54,825 nucleotides of DNA from Bacteroidetes bacterium RIFCSPLOWO2_12_FULL_35_15 (GCA_001769385.1 MEPB01000004.1:1-54825); one strand, 5' to 3'; positions 26,448-35,631 are shown, counted from the first letter of the stretch. Notes: a model not told the origin generated them from the sequence alone. Program-made: numbers and translations.

Positions 26448-26927
26448 TTACTCTGAATCGGGCTCAGTATAGGCAATGAGCATTACAATGCAACCCGTTT
26501 TTGGTTTCCCGTCAACACTCGGAGGAATACTGTAAACAATAAAATAGTTTCCTGATTTTGGTGGCTCGAATGACCAGAAATCACTGTCGATACCTTGTGT
26601 GCTATCATATAGTTTATGACGATTGTTTTTTATCCTTCTGCTTTTATCAAAAACATTCATGGTAACTTTTTCATCAAATCCGGAGGAACAAAATACAATT
26701 TTATATCTCTGACCCTGAAAAGCAGTAAATTGAACTTCAATTTCTTTTGATTTGGTATCAAAGAGAAGTTCGTTTACAGCGAAACTATCGTATTTATACG
26801 GCTTCTTGATATTGTCTTTACATCCTTTTGCAATTTGTTTTGCTTTGCATTGGGAGAATGCTGTGAAATTGATGCATAATAATGCAGCAAAAACAAAGAC
26901 TATTTTAGCTAGATATTTTTTTTCCAT
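26448..26927 (-). CDS. Small secreted hypothetical protein, paralogue A
   Basis: 159 residues. Signal peptide to about residue 25 (ALLCINFTAFSQ). The mature part begins CKAKQIAKGCKDNI and contains YKYDS, EVQFTAFQGQRYKIVFCSSGF, SFEPPKSGNYFIVYSIPP and the end GCIVMLIAYT. The same positions occur in the next gene upstream, so the two are old tandem duplicates. The pattern suggests a single beta-sandwich domain. It starts 2 bases after its paralogue stops. No family name recognised. Confidence 0.75.
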   Translation of the reverse strand: MEKKYLAKIVFVFAALLCINFTAFSQCKAKQIAKGCKDNIKKPYKYDSFAVNELLFDTKSKEIEVQFTAFQGQRYKIVFCSSGFDEKVTMNVFDKSRRIKNNRHKLYDSTQGIDSDFWSFEPPKSGNYFIVYSIPPSVDGKPKTGCIVMLIAYTEPDSE

Positions 26928-26929
26928 TT

Positions 26930-27391
26930 TTATTTATAACCTACCATAAAAACCATACAACCTGATAACTGCTGATTTGTTGAGTCTGATGGAACATCAT
27001 AGTCAACAAACATTTTTCGAGCGCGGGGAGGATCAAAAACAAATTCCGTTTCACCTTCTTTTGCATCTTTATTAGTATAGATGGCATCTCTTTTTTTCGA
27101 TTCTTTATCTTTAGTATAAATGCTAACGATAATTCCTTTAGGTAATGCAGATGTATTAAATACTAACCGGTATTTTTCTCCAATAAAAATAGGCACTTCC
27201 ACTTCTAATTGTTGTGCTTTAATTTTATAATTGATTTTAGTAAATTTTTGGCTATCATATTTATAATCTTCCAGACGTTTTTTGCAATTTGCTGTAAGTG
27301 TCTTTTTGTCGCAATTATCAGAGGATTGTATCGTGGTAAATCCAAGTATAAAAGTTAAAGATATAAGACTAATAAGAAATTTCTTTTTCAT
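26930..27391 (-). CDS. Small secreted hypothetical protein, paralogue B
   Basis: 153 residues from the ATG at 27391 (an ATG two codons earlier is also possible). Signal peptide MKKKFLISLISLTFILGF, then CDKKTLTANCKKRLEDYKYDS. It shares with paralogue A the paired cysteines near the mature start, YKYDS, EKYRLVFNTSALP, VFDPPRARKMFVDYDVP and GCMVFMVGYK. The conserved N-terminal and C-terminal cysteines may form disulfides in the periplasm. Co-transcribed with paralogue A and probably with the lipoprotein gene upstream. Function unknown. Confidence 0.75.
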   Translation of the reverse strand: MKKKFLISLISLTFILGFTTIQSSDNCDKKTLTANCKKRLEDYKYDSQKFTKINYKIKAQQLEVEVPIFIGEKYRLVFNTSALPKGIIVSIYTKDKESKKRDAIYTNKDAKEGETEFVFDPPRARKMFVDYDVPSDSTNQQLSGCMVFMVGYK

Positions 27392-27426
27392 AATCATTAA
27401 TTTAAAATTTGTTTCATTAACGATAA

Positions 27427-28299
27427 TTATCCTTTAATAAATTTTTCACGTAACTCTTCAATTCTTTTTGTCAATTGATTTACTTCATCATCTGTTAAAG
27501 TCAATTCTTTTTCAGTGTTATCACTATCTTCTGAAATGCTTTTTATGGAAGGCAAAACGTCATAAATATCCTTTACAGATTGCAGATCAGCAATAAGACC
27601 TGAAATTGCAGGATCTTTCTTTTCTTCTGCTTTTAAAGCATTGATAATACTACTTAAAATGGTCATCTGTTCTGCCAATTTATTATTCATCGACTTATCT
27701 TTTCCTTTTTCATAAACATTTGCTCCGATGTGTAAACTTTCAACCCAGGCACCAGCAAATACAATAGATGTAATTTGTTGTTGTTCATTTTCATCCAGAT
27801 ACATATCCGTTACCATTTGTAATTCGGCAATTATATAAGCTAATGAATCTTCATTTCCAAGATTTTTTTCGAAACGTTTCGAAAGATTTCCTTCATCAAA
27901 TACAGTTCCCATACCTAAGTTATCGGCAAGTTGACGCGAAAGCTTCATATAAGTCATTGCTTCTTGATTTTGTTTGTTTAAAACAGTGTAAGATAGATCG
28001 GCACTGTAAACACCAAGATTGATAGCTTTGCTAAGATTTGTTGTATATTTTGACGGGTCCTTTAATTGATTTGTAACTCCGGCTTTATATTTTAAACCTG
28101 ATTTTTTAAAGATAGATGCAACTTGCAAAGGAGAAGGTAATGAATATGAAACCGTAGGGGTTTCAACAATTACAGTGGTATCTTCTACAGTTGTTAGGGT
28201 TTCGTCTTTCGGCTTTTCGCTACCACATGCTACTAATAACACTCCTGCAGCAATAAACAATACGCCTTTTAGTACTAATGATTTTTTATTTAATAACAT
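27427..28299 (-). CDS. Helical lipoprotein of unknown function
   Basis: 290 residues. Signal peptide with lipobox (GVLLVAC), then an acidic, Thr-rich linker to about residue 50. The rest is predicted mostly helical: LPSPLQVASIFKKSGLKY, INLGVYSADLSYTVLNKQ, LGMGTVFDEGNLSKRFEKN, VFAGAWVESLHIGANVYEK. It is a conserved-looking Bacteroidota envelope lipoprotein for which I know no function. It stands between the secreted pair and the dihydroorotase-like gene, all on the minus strand. Confidence 0.75.
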   Translation of the reverse strand: MLLNKKSLVLKGVLFIAAGVLLVACGSEKPKDETLTTVEDTTVIVETPTVSYSLPSPLQVASIFKKSGLKYKAGVTNQLKDPSKYTTNLSKAINLGVYSADLSYTVLNKQNQEAMTYMKLSRQLADNLGMGTVFDEGNLSKRFEKNLGNEDSLAYIIAELQMVTDMYLDENEQQQITSIVFAGAWVESLHIGANVYEKGKDKSMNNKLAEQMTILSSIINALKAEEKKDPAISGLIADLQSVKDIYDVLPSIKSISEDSDNTEKELTLTDDEVNQLTKRIEELREKFIKG

Positions 28300-28391
28300 C
28301 TTTTCTATTAATAAAGGGTTTATAAAGGGTGCTTAAAAATTTCCAAGGGCTAAACTACAAAAAATAATCATTTCACAAAACGAGAAACGAT

Positions 28392-29660
28392 TTATTTATT
28401 AATATGTACCTGTTTTTTATTTATGATGCCAATAACTTTTCCTGTTAATTTTGAACCTATAAAAGGAGAATTAACAGATTTGGATTGAATGTTTTTCTTT
28501 TCAAACACCCATTTTAATTCAGGGTCAAAGATTGTCAGGTTTGCCAATTCACCTTCTGCAATTTTAGGTTGCTTCAGTTTTAATATTTTGCGTGGATTGT
28601 TAGATAATTTTTCAATGATCGTTTCCAGTTTTATTTTGCCTTTATTGGTATTGATAAGCGCGAAAGCTGTTTCTAAACCAATCATTCCATTGGCTGCAAG
28701 ATCAAACTCAAGATCTTTGGATTCACTATCCTGAGGACGATGATCACTGGTGATCGCATCAATGGTTCCATCTGCAATTCCTTTTTGTAATGCTTCCATA
28801 TCAACCTTAGTACGAAGTGGAGGGTTTGTTTTATAATTACTTTCGAAGCCCATTAAAACAGAATCATCTAAAGCAATATTATATGCATTTATGGATGCAG
28901 TAACTTTCAAACCTGATGTTTTAGCTTTTTTGATCAATTCAACAGATCGTTGAGTAGAAACATTTGCAATATGAATACTGGAGTTGGTATAATCAGCTAA
29001 AAAAATATTTCTATTCACCATCACTTCTTCTGCAAGTGCCGGGATCCCTTTTAATCCAAGTTTTGTGGATGTTATTCCTTCATTCATTTTTCCATCAAGT
29101 GAAATGGATCTTTCATCACAATGTGTGATAATTAATCCATCAAAATTTTGTGCATATAATAATGCCCGCATCAATAGACCTGCATTTTCCACCGTTTTTT
29201 TATCATCTGAAAAAGCAACGGCTCCTGCTTGTTGCATGTCATACATTTCAGAAAGATCTTTTCCTTCCTGTTTGTGTGAAAGTGTTCCAATGGGGTAAAC
29301 ATCAACTATGGAGGCAGCTGTTTTATTCAAAATGTATTGCACCTCAGATTTTGAATGGATGGGAGGATTGGTGGATGAAACAACAGCGACACCAGTAAAG
29401 CCACCACTTGCAGCAGCTTTCATTCCTGTATTCAGATCTTCCTTAAATTCAAATCCCGGATCACAAAAATTGACTTGCATATCAAACCAGCCTGTAGATA
29501 AATGAAGGTTTTTAGCTTCAATGACTTTTACATTTTTGTCGGAAGAAATTTTAGGTTTTATAGATTTTATGATTCCATTTTCAATTAATACATCCATTGT
29601 TTTCCCATGGAATGGCGAGTTGAAATCAATGATTTGCGCTGATTTGATAAGTATATTCAT
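28392..29660 (-). CDS. Dihydroorotase-like protein lacking key metal ligands
   Basis: 422 residues, the full amidohydrolase length. It aligns by eye with class I dihydroorotase (pyrimidine synthesis), but the metal-binding HxH and the substrate arginine, normally DxHxHxRDPG, read DMQVNFCDPG here. The later DHAPH segment reads DHRPQ. Other parts are intact: FKEDLNTGMKAAASGGFTGV with the lysine usually carboxylated, THCDE, HIANVSTQRSVELI and GMIGLETAFALI. Loss of three metal or substrate residues argues against dihydroorotase activity. A structural or regulatory partner, like the inactive PyrC-like subunit bound to aspartate transcarbamoylase in some bacteria, is one option. A neighbouring BatA gene is a frequent association in the phylum. 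Confidence 0.85.
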   Translation of the reverse strand: MNILIKSAQIIDFNSPFHGKTMDVLIENGIIKSIKPKISSDKNVKVIEAKNLHLSTGWFDMQVNFCDPGFEFKEDLNTGMKAAASGGFTGVAVVSSTNPPIHSKSEVQYILNKTAASIVDVYPIGTLSHKQEGKDLSEMYDMQQAGAVAFSDDKKTVENAGLLMRALLYAQNFDGLIITHCDERSISLDGKMNEGITSTKLGLKGIPALAEEVMVNRNIFLADYTNSSIHIANVSTQRSVELIKKAKTSGLKVTASINAYNIALDDSVLMGFESNYKTNPPLRTKVDMEALQKGIADGTIDAITSDHRPQDSESKDLEFDLAANGMIGLETAFALINTNKGKIKLETIIEKLSNNPRKILKLKQPKIAEGELANLTIFDPELKWVFEKKNIQSKSVNSPFIGSKLTGKVIGIINKKQVHINK

Positions 29661-29759
29661 AGTTGGCTGATTTGTTAAAGTTTAATTAGTTCATTGGTAT
29701 CTAATTAACGAATTATTACTAATTTACTAAATGATGGTCGTTATTTTTAAATAAAATCC

Positions 29760-31838
29760 CTATTTCATTAATCTCAATAATAAAACTTCTATCGCTAAAA
29801 AAATCAGGGCAAAAATAATGCAAAGTTTCCAAAGTTTCTTGCCTTGTTCGATCTCTTTTAATGATTGAGTTAATGTTTGACTTGTTGCTAGTAATACTTT
29901 GATATTAGTAAAGCTGTTTTTATTTATCAATTCTATTAATTCATCTGAAGAATAGCTTCCCAGGTCAGATTCTTTTCTGTTGAAATTAAATGAAAATCCA
30001 CCTAAGGACTCATTATCTGAAAATAAATTATAATTGCCTGCATTGCTGATCTGGTCATGAACAATAATTTCGGATTTTAGATCCATTGTTCTAAGTTCTG
30101 GAATAACATCAAAATCATTGTTTAAGCTTCGGATATGAATCGGATTTTCTCCTGTTTTTATTTTTTCGAATTCAATGGCATTATCAATGCCAATCGTGTA
30201 AAACAGTGGTTGTGTTCGTTGACTATACATTCCGATTTTGTATAATGTAGGAACAAAAACTGCATGTTTAGTGAAGTTGCTGAAATCAGTATTTAAGGCA
30301 ACGGAAGAAATATATAATTTTCCTCCTGCCTGTCCTGCATGCAGGTTTTCGATATCATATTTACTCAAAAAAACATCTCCGTTTTGTAGTTTCAGCAAAT
30401 ACTCTTCATTACTTCTGGTGTTTTTTGAAAATACATAATGTTCGCTAACTATTGGCAGATCAAGGTTGGTAGCGCTGAATATTTTTTTATCGAACACATC
30501 TTTATAAATAGGATGTTCAAAATTTATCTTATCAACTTTCGTATTAATAGTATCCAGTCGCTCGTAATAATTTGCTTTTAAGGATATAAAAAACTCTTTG
30601 TATGAATTCAGATCAATATTCGCACCCGGAAATACTAATATGCTGCCACCATTGTGAATAAAACGTTTCAGTTCCTGTGCCATGCCGGATGAAATCGTTT
30701 TTAATCCATTCAAAACAATTAACTTGTTGGTTGATAGGGTGGAGTAGTCCAGCTTGTTTTCGGAAGCATTATTTAAAGTGAATAAAGAGTCGGCACCAAA
30801 AAGTTTATTTAAATAGATACTTTCTGAATTTACCTCAGAAGTATTGATAGACATCACCGGAATACTTTTTGCCACATCAAAACTAAAGTAAAATTTATCA
30901 TCGAACGTAACCGGAAAATCATTTAATTCGATTCTGCAATGCTGCAATCCTGTTTGATTAGAAGCAAAAGAAAGAACAACTTCTGTCTCTGTATTTTTAT
31001 CAACCGTAAAGCTGGAAGGCGTTTTCTGGATATTGTTAATGAACAGTTTTATAGGATTATTTTCAATCGCTTTATCCGAACTGTTTTTTATCCGGACATG
31101 TAATTTTTCAATCTGATTATATTGCCTGACAGGTGTTTCAAACCAACAGGTATCAATATAAACGTTATTCTTTTCTGTTGCAGTTAAAGGAACAAAATTG
31201 AAAGAAATGCTCGTATCATTCTTTACGTGCTCCAAATTAATAATGCTTTTCTGAAAATCAGAAATAATAAATGATGTCTTATTTTTTATTCCGCTTTGTT
31301 GCAACAAATCTGTTTGGCGGGATACTATTTCAGAAAGACTGTGTGTGGCAGGACTTATTTTAATTTCATCAACAAATTCGTTGAATTCTTCTTTATTGAC
31401 TAGTCGTTGATGACTGGCTTCAAAATCATTTGTAAGCACTTGAAAACGATCGGTTACCTTAAATGCGGCAACAATTTCTTTTGCACGTTTCTTTGCTTCG
31501 TCAAGCAGGGTGCCATTTTTATTGATGGCATCCATACTAAATGAATTATCAATAAATATACTGATGGATTTATCGCCAATACTTATTTGTTTGTTTTCGA
31601 CAGGAATAAAAGGTTGTGCAAAAGCTAATACAATAAAGATAATAGCAAGGATACGAGCGGCTAAAACTAATAAATGTTTCAGTTTTGATTTGGCTTGAGT
31701 TTCTTGTTTTACTTCTTTTAAAAAGCGGGTATTGCTGAAATAAACAGTTTTAAATTTCCGGAAATTGAATAAATGAATGATGATTGGGATCGCTATTGCT
31801 GAAAGTGCAAAAAGAAAGGCTGGATACGTGAAGCTCAT
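29760..31838 (-). CDS. BatA/VWA-domain membrane protein
   Basis: 692 residues from ATG 31838 (a TTG lies one codon upstream). The N-terminus is the BatA-type membrane segment: MSFTYPAFLFALSAIAIPII, then HLFNFRKFKTVYFSNTRFLK and a second helix near 60-80 ending QPFIP. A von Willebrand A-type domain follows with ISIFIDNSFSMD, a DxSxS-like metal site. A long periplasmic or cytoplasmic middle and a last transmembrane helix (KLCIIFALIFLAIEVLLLRL) complete it. Bat proteins are linked to stress tolerance in Bacteroides, but this long form has no assigned role. It is upstream of the dihydroorotase-like gene. Confidence 0.8.
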   Translation of the reverse strand: MSFTYPAFLFALSAIAIPIIIHLFNFRKFKTVYFSNTRFLKEVKQETQAKSKLKHLLVLAARILAIIFIVLAFAQPFIPVENKQISIGDKSISIFIDNSFSMDAINKNGTLLDEAKKRAKEIVAAFKVTDRFQVLTNDFEASHQRLVNKEEFNEFVDEIKISPATHSLSEIVSRQTDLLQQSGIKNKTSFIISDFQKSIINLEHVKNDTSISFNFVPLTATEKNNVYIDTCWFETPVRQYNQIEKLHVRIKNSSDKAIENNPIKLFINNIQKTPSSFTVDKNTETEVVLSFASNQTGLQHCRIELNDFPVTFDDKFYFSFDVAKSIPVMSINTSEVNSESIYLNKLFGADSLFTLNNASENKLDYSTLSTNKLIVLNGLKTISSGMAQELKRFIHNGGSILVFPGANIDLNSYKEFFISLKANYYERLDTINTKVDKINFEHPIYKDVFDKKIFSATNLDLPIVSEHYVFSKNTRSNEEYLLKLQNGDVFLSKYDIENLHAGQAGGKLYISSVALNTDFSNFTKHAVFVPTLYKIGMYSQRTQPLFYTIGIDNAIEFEKIKTGENPIHIRSLNNDFDVIPELRTMDLKSEIIVHDQISNAGNYNLFSDNESLGGFSFNFNRKESDLGSYSSDELIELINKNSFTNIKVLLATSQTLTQSLKEIEQGKKLWKLCIIFALIFLAIEVLLLRLMK

Positions 31839-31845
31839 CAAAGCC

Positions 31846-31853
31846 CAAAGTTA
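31846..31853 (-). promoter_or_regulatory. -7 box directly before the BatA gene
   Basis: Minus-strand TAACTTTG ends 7 bases before the ATG, so the message would have almost no leader. A TTG at 31879-31881 lies 25 bases upstream, slightly beyond the usual spacing. Confidence 0.45.
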
Positions 31854-31894
31854 GAATTTTTTTTGATAGTTTGATTAGCAAATTTTTTATTCAA

Positions 31895-31940
31895 ATCTCA
31901 TCCGCCCTTCGGGCACCTTCTCCCTAAAAAAGGAGAAGGA
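31895..31940. repeat. GC-rich hairpin repeat
   Basis: Contains GCCC-TTC-GGGC and, next to it, CCTTCTCC paired with GGAGAAGG across an A-rich loop (31916-31939). It has the look of a dispersed intergenic repeat, and resembles the CCCTCTC hairpin at 54639-54659. Confidence 0.5.
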
Positions 31941-31975
31941 ATTGCAAACGCTAGGCTCCCAGACTTAAACAATTA

Positions 31976-33955
31976 TTATTGAAAGCTAACAAATGAAGGA
32001 GTATGCAGTTGAAGTTTTGTAATCCGCATTTCAAAACTTGTTGACAATTCGAAAAAGTAATTTTGCATTCCTATCGGTGCATATGGATAATAGTAGGCTT
32101 TGAATTGCATCATTTTAAAAATAAGGTTTTCGTTACGCACCTTTAATCCTCCTCCTATACCTGAATACAGTTTATTGTTTGTAATCAATTTTTGAGTGGA
32201 TCCAACCGTGGCAAATTCTCCTGAAGCAAAGAATGCAAAACGAAAACCATAAATTTTGAGTGGTATCCAGCAGGTAGTTTGAGCACGCAAAATGAACCGT
32301 TGAAATCCATAAATTGTATAGGAGTTAAATCCATAGATCCCATTTTCTCCATTAATACCAACAGGGGCATAAAAATCAGGATTCAATCCGATAGAATATT
32401 TCGTAAATAGTTGTTGCCTGAATTTTAAACGGACTAAAGAATGAAGCCGGCTATATAATGTACCATTGAAATGAATAGCAATATCCTCTACATTTTTTTT
32501 ATGATAATACCCGCCAGCAATTAGTTGAATACTTGAAAACCTTCCTTTTTTCCAAACATTCGTCTTTTCGAATTCGATTCCGGTATAATATCTGTCTTTG
32601 TTTAATCGATAGTCATATCCGGCATTTAAGGAAATAAAATATCCGTACGAAATATCTTCTGTTTTACCAAAACCGAGCACATATCGTGTCTTGAAAAAAT
32701 CTTCCCGAAAAAAAGAAAAGGTGGTGATGCCAATCCATCTGTTATTATAAGTTGGATTCAATGCTTCCGAATTTTGAATTGGTTTATCTTCAAAATATTG
32801 TCTTACAAATCGTGCAGAGAAAAAACGCTCATGCCTGCTTTCCTCTTTCTCTATTATTTTTTTAGTTGATTTAAGAGAGTATGCCGACCATGCATCGAGT
32901 AAAAAATAACTGTACTTTCGAAAATCCAAGTCTGATTTTTCAAAAACATTGATAGCTCGGTTTTGACTTAATTGCAAGCCACCCGAAAATTTTGCAGCAG
33001 GTGAAAAGAGCGGTCGGTAAAATTGCAAATAATAAGATTCCTCTTTTTCTCCTCCTAAGCTCGCTCCTCCATTACTGGTTGAATAACCAATGGTTCCATC
33101 AATAAAGGTGTGAAAAATATTATATTTTTTATAATATGCTCTTATGTAAGCAGGAGGATTACGCTTGTAATCGTATAGCATATTAAGTTGAATCCGTTGA
33201 CCGCCTCCCAGAAAATTAGCATCATAAACTTCCGCTTCATAATTATTATAATAATGTGGATTATTAATGTCGAAATTATAAGCGATGGAAGAGCCACTTA
33301 AACTCCAGACATCTTTTGTTATAACAAGGATAGCAACTGAATCGCCTTTTGAATTTAAGGTGTCAATAATAATGCGGGCATCGTGAATAAAAGGCTGATT
33401 GCGTAGAAATCGTTCATTATCTGCAAGAAGAAAAGAGTTTAGCGTGTCATTTAGTTCAAAAAAAAGATAATCTTTTATTACCCATTCACGGGTTTTTTCG
33501 TGCAATTTATCAATAATACTATCTAATTTTCCGGAGTTCCTAAACCCATTGGGTACTTTTGGCCCGCTAACTCCAACTCGTTGGATAACAATGCTCCGGA
33601 TAATTTTTTTCTCGTAGTGGATATATGGATCTTCACTTTTAATATATAAAACAGTATCTTCTTTTACTGAACTTTCGCTTTCCGGTTTATAAAACTCCTG
33701 GATAAATAATTTGGGATATTTTCTGGAAATAAATGGGGTAATATTTCTTCTGATCTTAAATTCTGTATTATAGCGAAGCTTCACAACGGTGTCGCTGATG
33801 GAGTAAATAATAGTATCGGCTGTAATTAAGTATCGATGCTTCTTTAAATTGATGCGATGTAATTCTTCCTGTGCTGTTGCAGAAGAAATAATAAGGAAAA
33901 ATAGCAGTACTAGTTTTATCTGAAAACAAGTAACATATTTCCAGCTATTTTCCAT
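31976..33955 (-). CDS. Omp85-like outer membrane beta-barrel protein
   Basis: 659 residues with a signal peptide (LVLLFFLIISSATAQ). Residues about 110-225 resemble POTRA domains: IRSIVIQRVGVSGP, then NERFLRNQPFIHDARIIID and DSVAILVITKDVWSL, the usual last POTRA strand before a BamA-type barrel. The remainder has barrel-like alternation, starting DANFLGGGQRIQLNMLYDY. This is the architecture of BamA/TamA relatives, which insert proteins or move lipids at the outer membrane. It is shorter than BamA and lacks a full set of five POTRAs, so it is a relative rather than BamA itself. Confidence 0.7.
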   Translation of the reverse strand: MENSWKYVTCFQIKLVLLFFLIISSATAQEELHRINLKKHRYLITADTIIYSISDTVVKLRYNTEFKIRRNITPFISRKYPKLFIQEFYKPESESSVKEDTVLYIKSEDPYIHYEKKIIRSIVIQRVGVSGPKVPNGFRNSGKLDSIIDKLHEKTREWVIKDYLFFELNDTLNSFLLADNERFLRNQPFIHDARIIIDTLNSKGDSVAILVITKDVWSLSGSSIAYNFDINNPHYYNNYEAEVYDANFLGGGQRIQLNMLYDYKRNPPAYIRAYYKKYNIFHTFIDGTIGYSTSNGGASLGGEKEESYYLQFYRPLFSPAAKFSGGLQLSQNRAINVFEKSDLDFRKYSYFLLDAWSAYSLKSTKKIIEKEESRHERFFSARFVRQYFEDKPIQNSEALNPTYNNRWIGITTFSFFREDFFKTRYVLGFGKTEDISYGYFISLNAGYDYRLNKDRYYTGIEFEKTNVWKKGRFSSIQLIAGGYYHKKNVEDIAIHFNGTLYSRLHSLVRLKFRQQLFTKYSIGLNPDFYAPVGINGENGIYGFNSYTIYGFQRFILRAQTTCWIPLKIYGFRFAFFASGEFATVGSTQKLITNNKLYSGIGGGLKVRNENLIFKMMQFKAYYYPYAPIGMQNYFFELSTSFEMRITKLQLHTPSFVSFQ

Positions 33956-34032
33956 TTTTATGTAAACGTTTAAATATAGTTACAAGCAAACGGTGCGTGG
34001 CATGTTGAGGGCGAAGTGATTTTAATTAAATA

Positions 34033-34443
34033 TCATTTAATCAATCGTGCAAACAGAACCCCGGCAAGGAGCGATTGAACAAATAAACTCACGCTCCAGC
34101 TTATCACCATAATTAATGAAGTAGGGAAACTACTGTATGACATGATCATTCCGGGAATAGTTGTGATCCAATAAATAAAACCGAAAAACAAACCTTTCTC
34201 CATCAGCGCATTTCCTTTGAGGATTTCTTTTGTAAAATCCCATATCCATGCAAGTATAACTCCAACTAACAAGGGCTGAACAAACATGAGTGACATTAAA
34301 GGGTCGGACCATGGACGAAATAAGTCAGGATTTTCATATTCCGCTTTTAGTGAAGGAAAAATCGCATGAAACACTTGACTTACAATCATTCCTGTCAAGA
34401 GCATGATAGCTCCAACAATTAAACCGATGAACGTTTTTTTCAT
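34033..34443 (-). CDS. Four-helix membrane protein
   Basis: 136 residues, about four transmembrane segments (5-27, 50-70, 84-103, 110-134), with PWSDPLMSLMFVQPLL and FGFIYWITTIPGMIMSYSSFP in the loops. No family recognised with confidence. It begins 14 bases after the end of the small PepSY-like gene and is probably co-transcribed with it. Confidence 0.65.
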   Translation of the reverse strand: MKKTFIGLIVGAIMLLTGMIVSQVFHAIFPSLKAEYENPDLFRPWSDPLMSLMFVQPLLVGVILAWIWDFTKEILKGNALMEKGLFFGFIYWITTIPGMIMSYSSFPTSLIMVISWSVSLFVQSLLAGVLFARLIK

Positions 34444-34457
34444 AAAATTATGTTTTA

Positions 34458-34724
34458 TTAATCTACAACTCCATACTCATCAATATCTAATTCAAGGATA
34501 GGTTCCATTTCTTTTTCCATCAGGAGGCCTTTAGAGTTGAATTTTAAATGATACAATTGATCTTCATTGCTTACATCAACTTTATAAATGACCTTCCCAT
34601 CATTTGTGGTAGTTTTTTTTATTTCAGTAAGAAAATCTTCCCTGAAGTTTTCTTTTAAATATTCTGAAATCTCATAAGGCAATTCTGTAGCAGCTGGTTT
34701 TGCAGATAAATTTTTTGTTCCCAT
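34458..34724 (-). CDS. Small PepSY-like protein
   Basis: 88 residues, acidic, no signal peptide. The layout LPYEISEYLKENFREDFLTE, then DGKVIYKVDV, LYHLKFNSKGLLMEKEMEP resembles one PepSY-like repeat (the class with a conserved LP at the start, and strands ending in FNxxG). Such domains are usually periplasmic, so the lack of an export signal is odd. Possibly cytoplasmic. Function unknown. Confidence 0.6.
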   Translation of the reverse strand: MGTKNLSAKPAATELPYEISEYLKENFREDFLTEIKKTTTNDGKVIYKVDVSNEDQLYHLKFNSKGLLMEKEMEPILELDIDEYGVVD

Positions 34725-35000
34725 GTTTATTCAAATTTTTTTGATAAAATAATTTGACAATAATACATTCCTGATAGGCAATTTATAGTGAAGTAGATCA
34801 TCCTTTTTTTTGATTTAGAACATTATCCTAATCGGATGTATTTGTTTTTCTAAGGAAATTGAAGGATAAAATAACATGATAATAGATGAGCGATAAATGC
34901 TTTTGAGATGTAAGTCCTTCAAATCGAATGAAATACATTGTTTTGTTCGAATTGCTAAACAGTAGTTAAGCAATATTTAAATAGTATTTAATCGTGTTTT

Positions 35001-35039
35001 ATGATGTTTAATGAATAAAAATAAATAATTAAACATCAT
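35001..35039. promoter_or_regulatory. 12-bp perfect inverted repeat upstream of a promoter
   Basis: ATGATGTTTAAT at 35001-35012 and its exact complement at 35028-35039, with a 15-base A/T spacer. It ends 3 bases before the TTG element of the promoter. The position suits an activator or repressor site; the binding protein is unknown. Confidence 0.55.
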
Positions 35040-35042
35040 TTA

Positions 35043-35074
35043 TTGTAACTTATTAACAAATTTTACTACTTTTG
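35043..35074 (+). promoter_or_regulatory. Consensus promoter for the orphan gene
   Basis: TTG at 35043-35045, 21-base spacer, TACTTTTG at 35067-35074. It fits TTG-N17-23-TAnnTTTG and predicts a leader of about 25 bases. Confidence 0.7.
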
Positions 35075-35103
35075 AAAAGTTATCAACTAAAATTTAGCTA
35101 TTT

Positions 35104-35631
35104 ATGAGAAAATTATCTGCAGATGAATTTGATCAATTATCAATAAAAGGTAAGGGAAGAAGTTCACATTTATTTAATTCGATTGTCAATCTAAAAGTAG
35201 GAGAAGCTTTATTAATAGAGAAAAAAGATTGGAACCGAAAAGCGGGCCCAAGTACATTGGTTCGATACATCGAAAAAAATCATAAAATGAAATTGGCTTG
35301 TGCCTCCATTTCAGGCGAAGAAGGAGCATGGGCGATAAAACGAATTGACGAAGAAAATAAAACAATTCAGGTAATTAATTCTGTAAAAAAAGCCTCCGAC
35401 ATTGAAAGACTTCAGTTAAAATCTGATTTAGTAGTATTTTATTTAGGACGCATGGCTTTTCAAAAGATTGAAAGAATTGACGATTCGATAAAAGCTGCAA
35501 TAGTTCAATTTTGGAAAGCCGATCCAATTTTAATTACAGAACTTTTTCATGAAATAACAAAAAGCCTGAGTGATCAGGGGCATATTGTTATTGAGAATGA
35601 AAAAACATATATTCCGTTAAGGAAAAATTAA
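35104..35631 (+). CDS. Orphan cytoplasmic protein of unknown function
   Basis: 175 residues, no signal peptide or membrane helix, basic. The N-terminal half, SADEFDQLSIKGKGRSSHLF, KVGEALLIEKKDWNRKAGP and STLVRYIEKNHKMKLACASI, looks like a small alpha/beta nucleic-acid-binding module with many lysines and arginines; GEEGAWAIKRID follows. The C-terminal part is helical. I recognise a similar N-terminal pattern from unnamed Bacteroidota proteins but no named family. The gene stands alone with its own consensus promoter and an upstream palindrome, which suggests regulated expression. A DNA- or RNA-binding role is only a guess. Confidence 0.65.
   Translation: MRKLSADEFDQLSIKGKGRSSHLFNSIVNLKVGEALLIEKKDWNRKAGPSTLVRYIEKNHKMKLACASISGEEGAWAIKRIDEENKTIQVINSVKKASDIERLQLKSDLVVFYLGRMAFQKIERIDDSIKAAIVQFWKADPILITELFHEITKSLSDQGHIVIENEKTYIPLRKN

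Larger units (their letters stand above)
34725..35103. other. Long intergenic control region
   Basis: 379 AT-rich bases between divergent genes. Apart from the palindrome at 35001-35039 and the promoter at 35043-35074 no gene or RNA was recognised. Confidence 0.6.
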
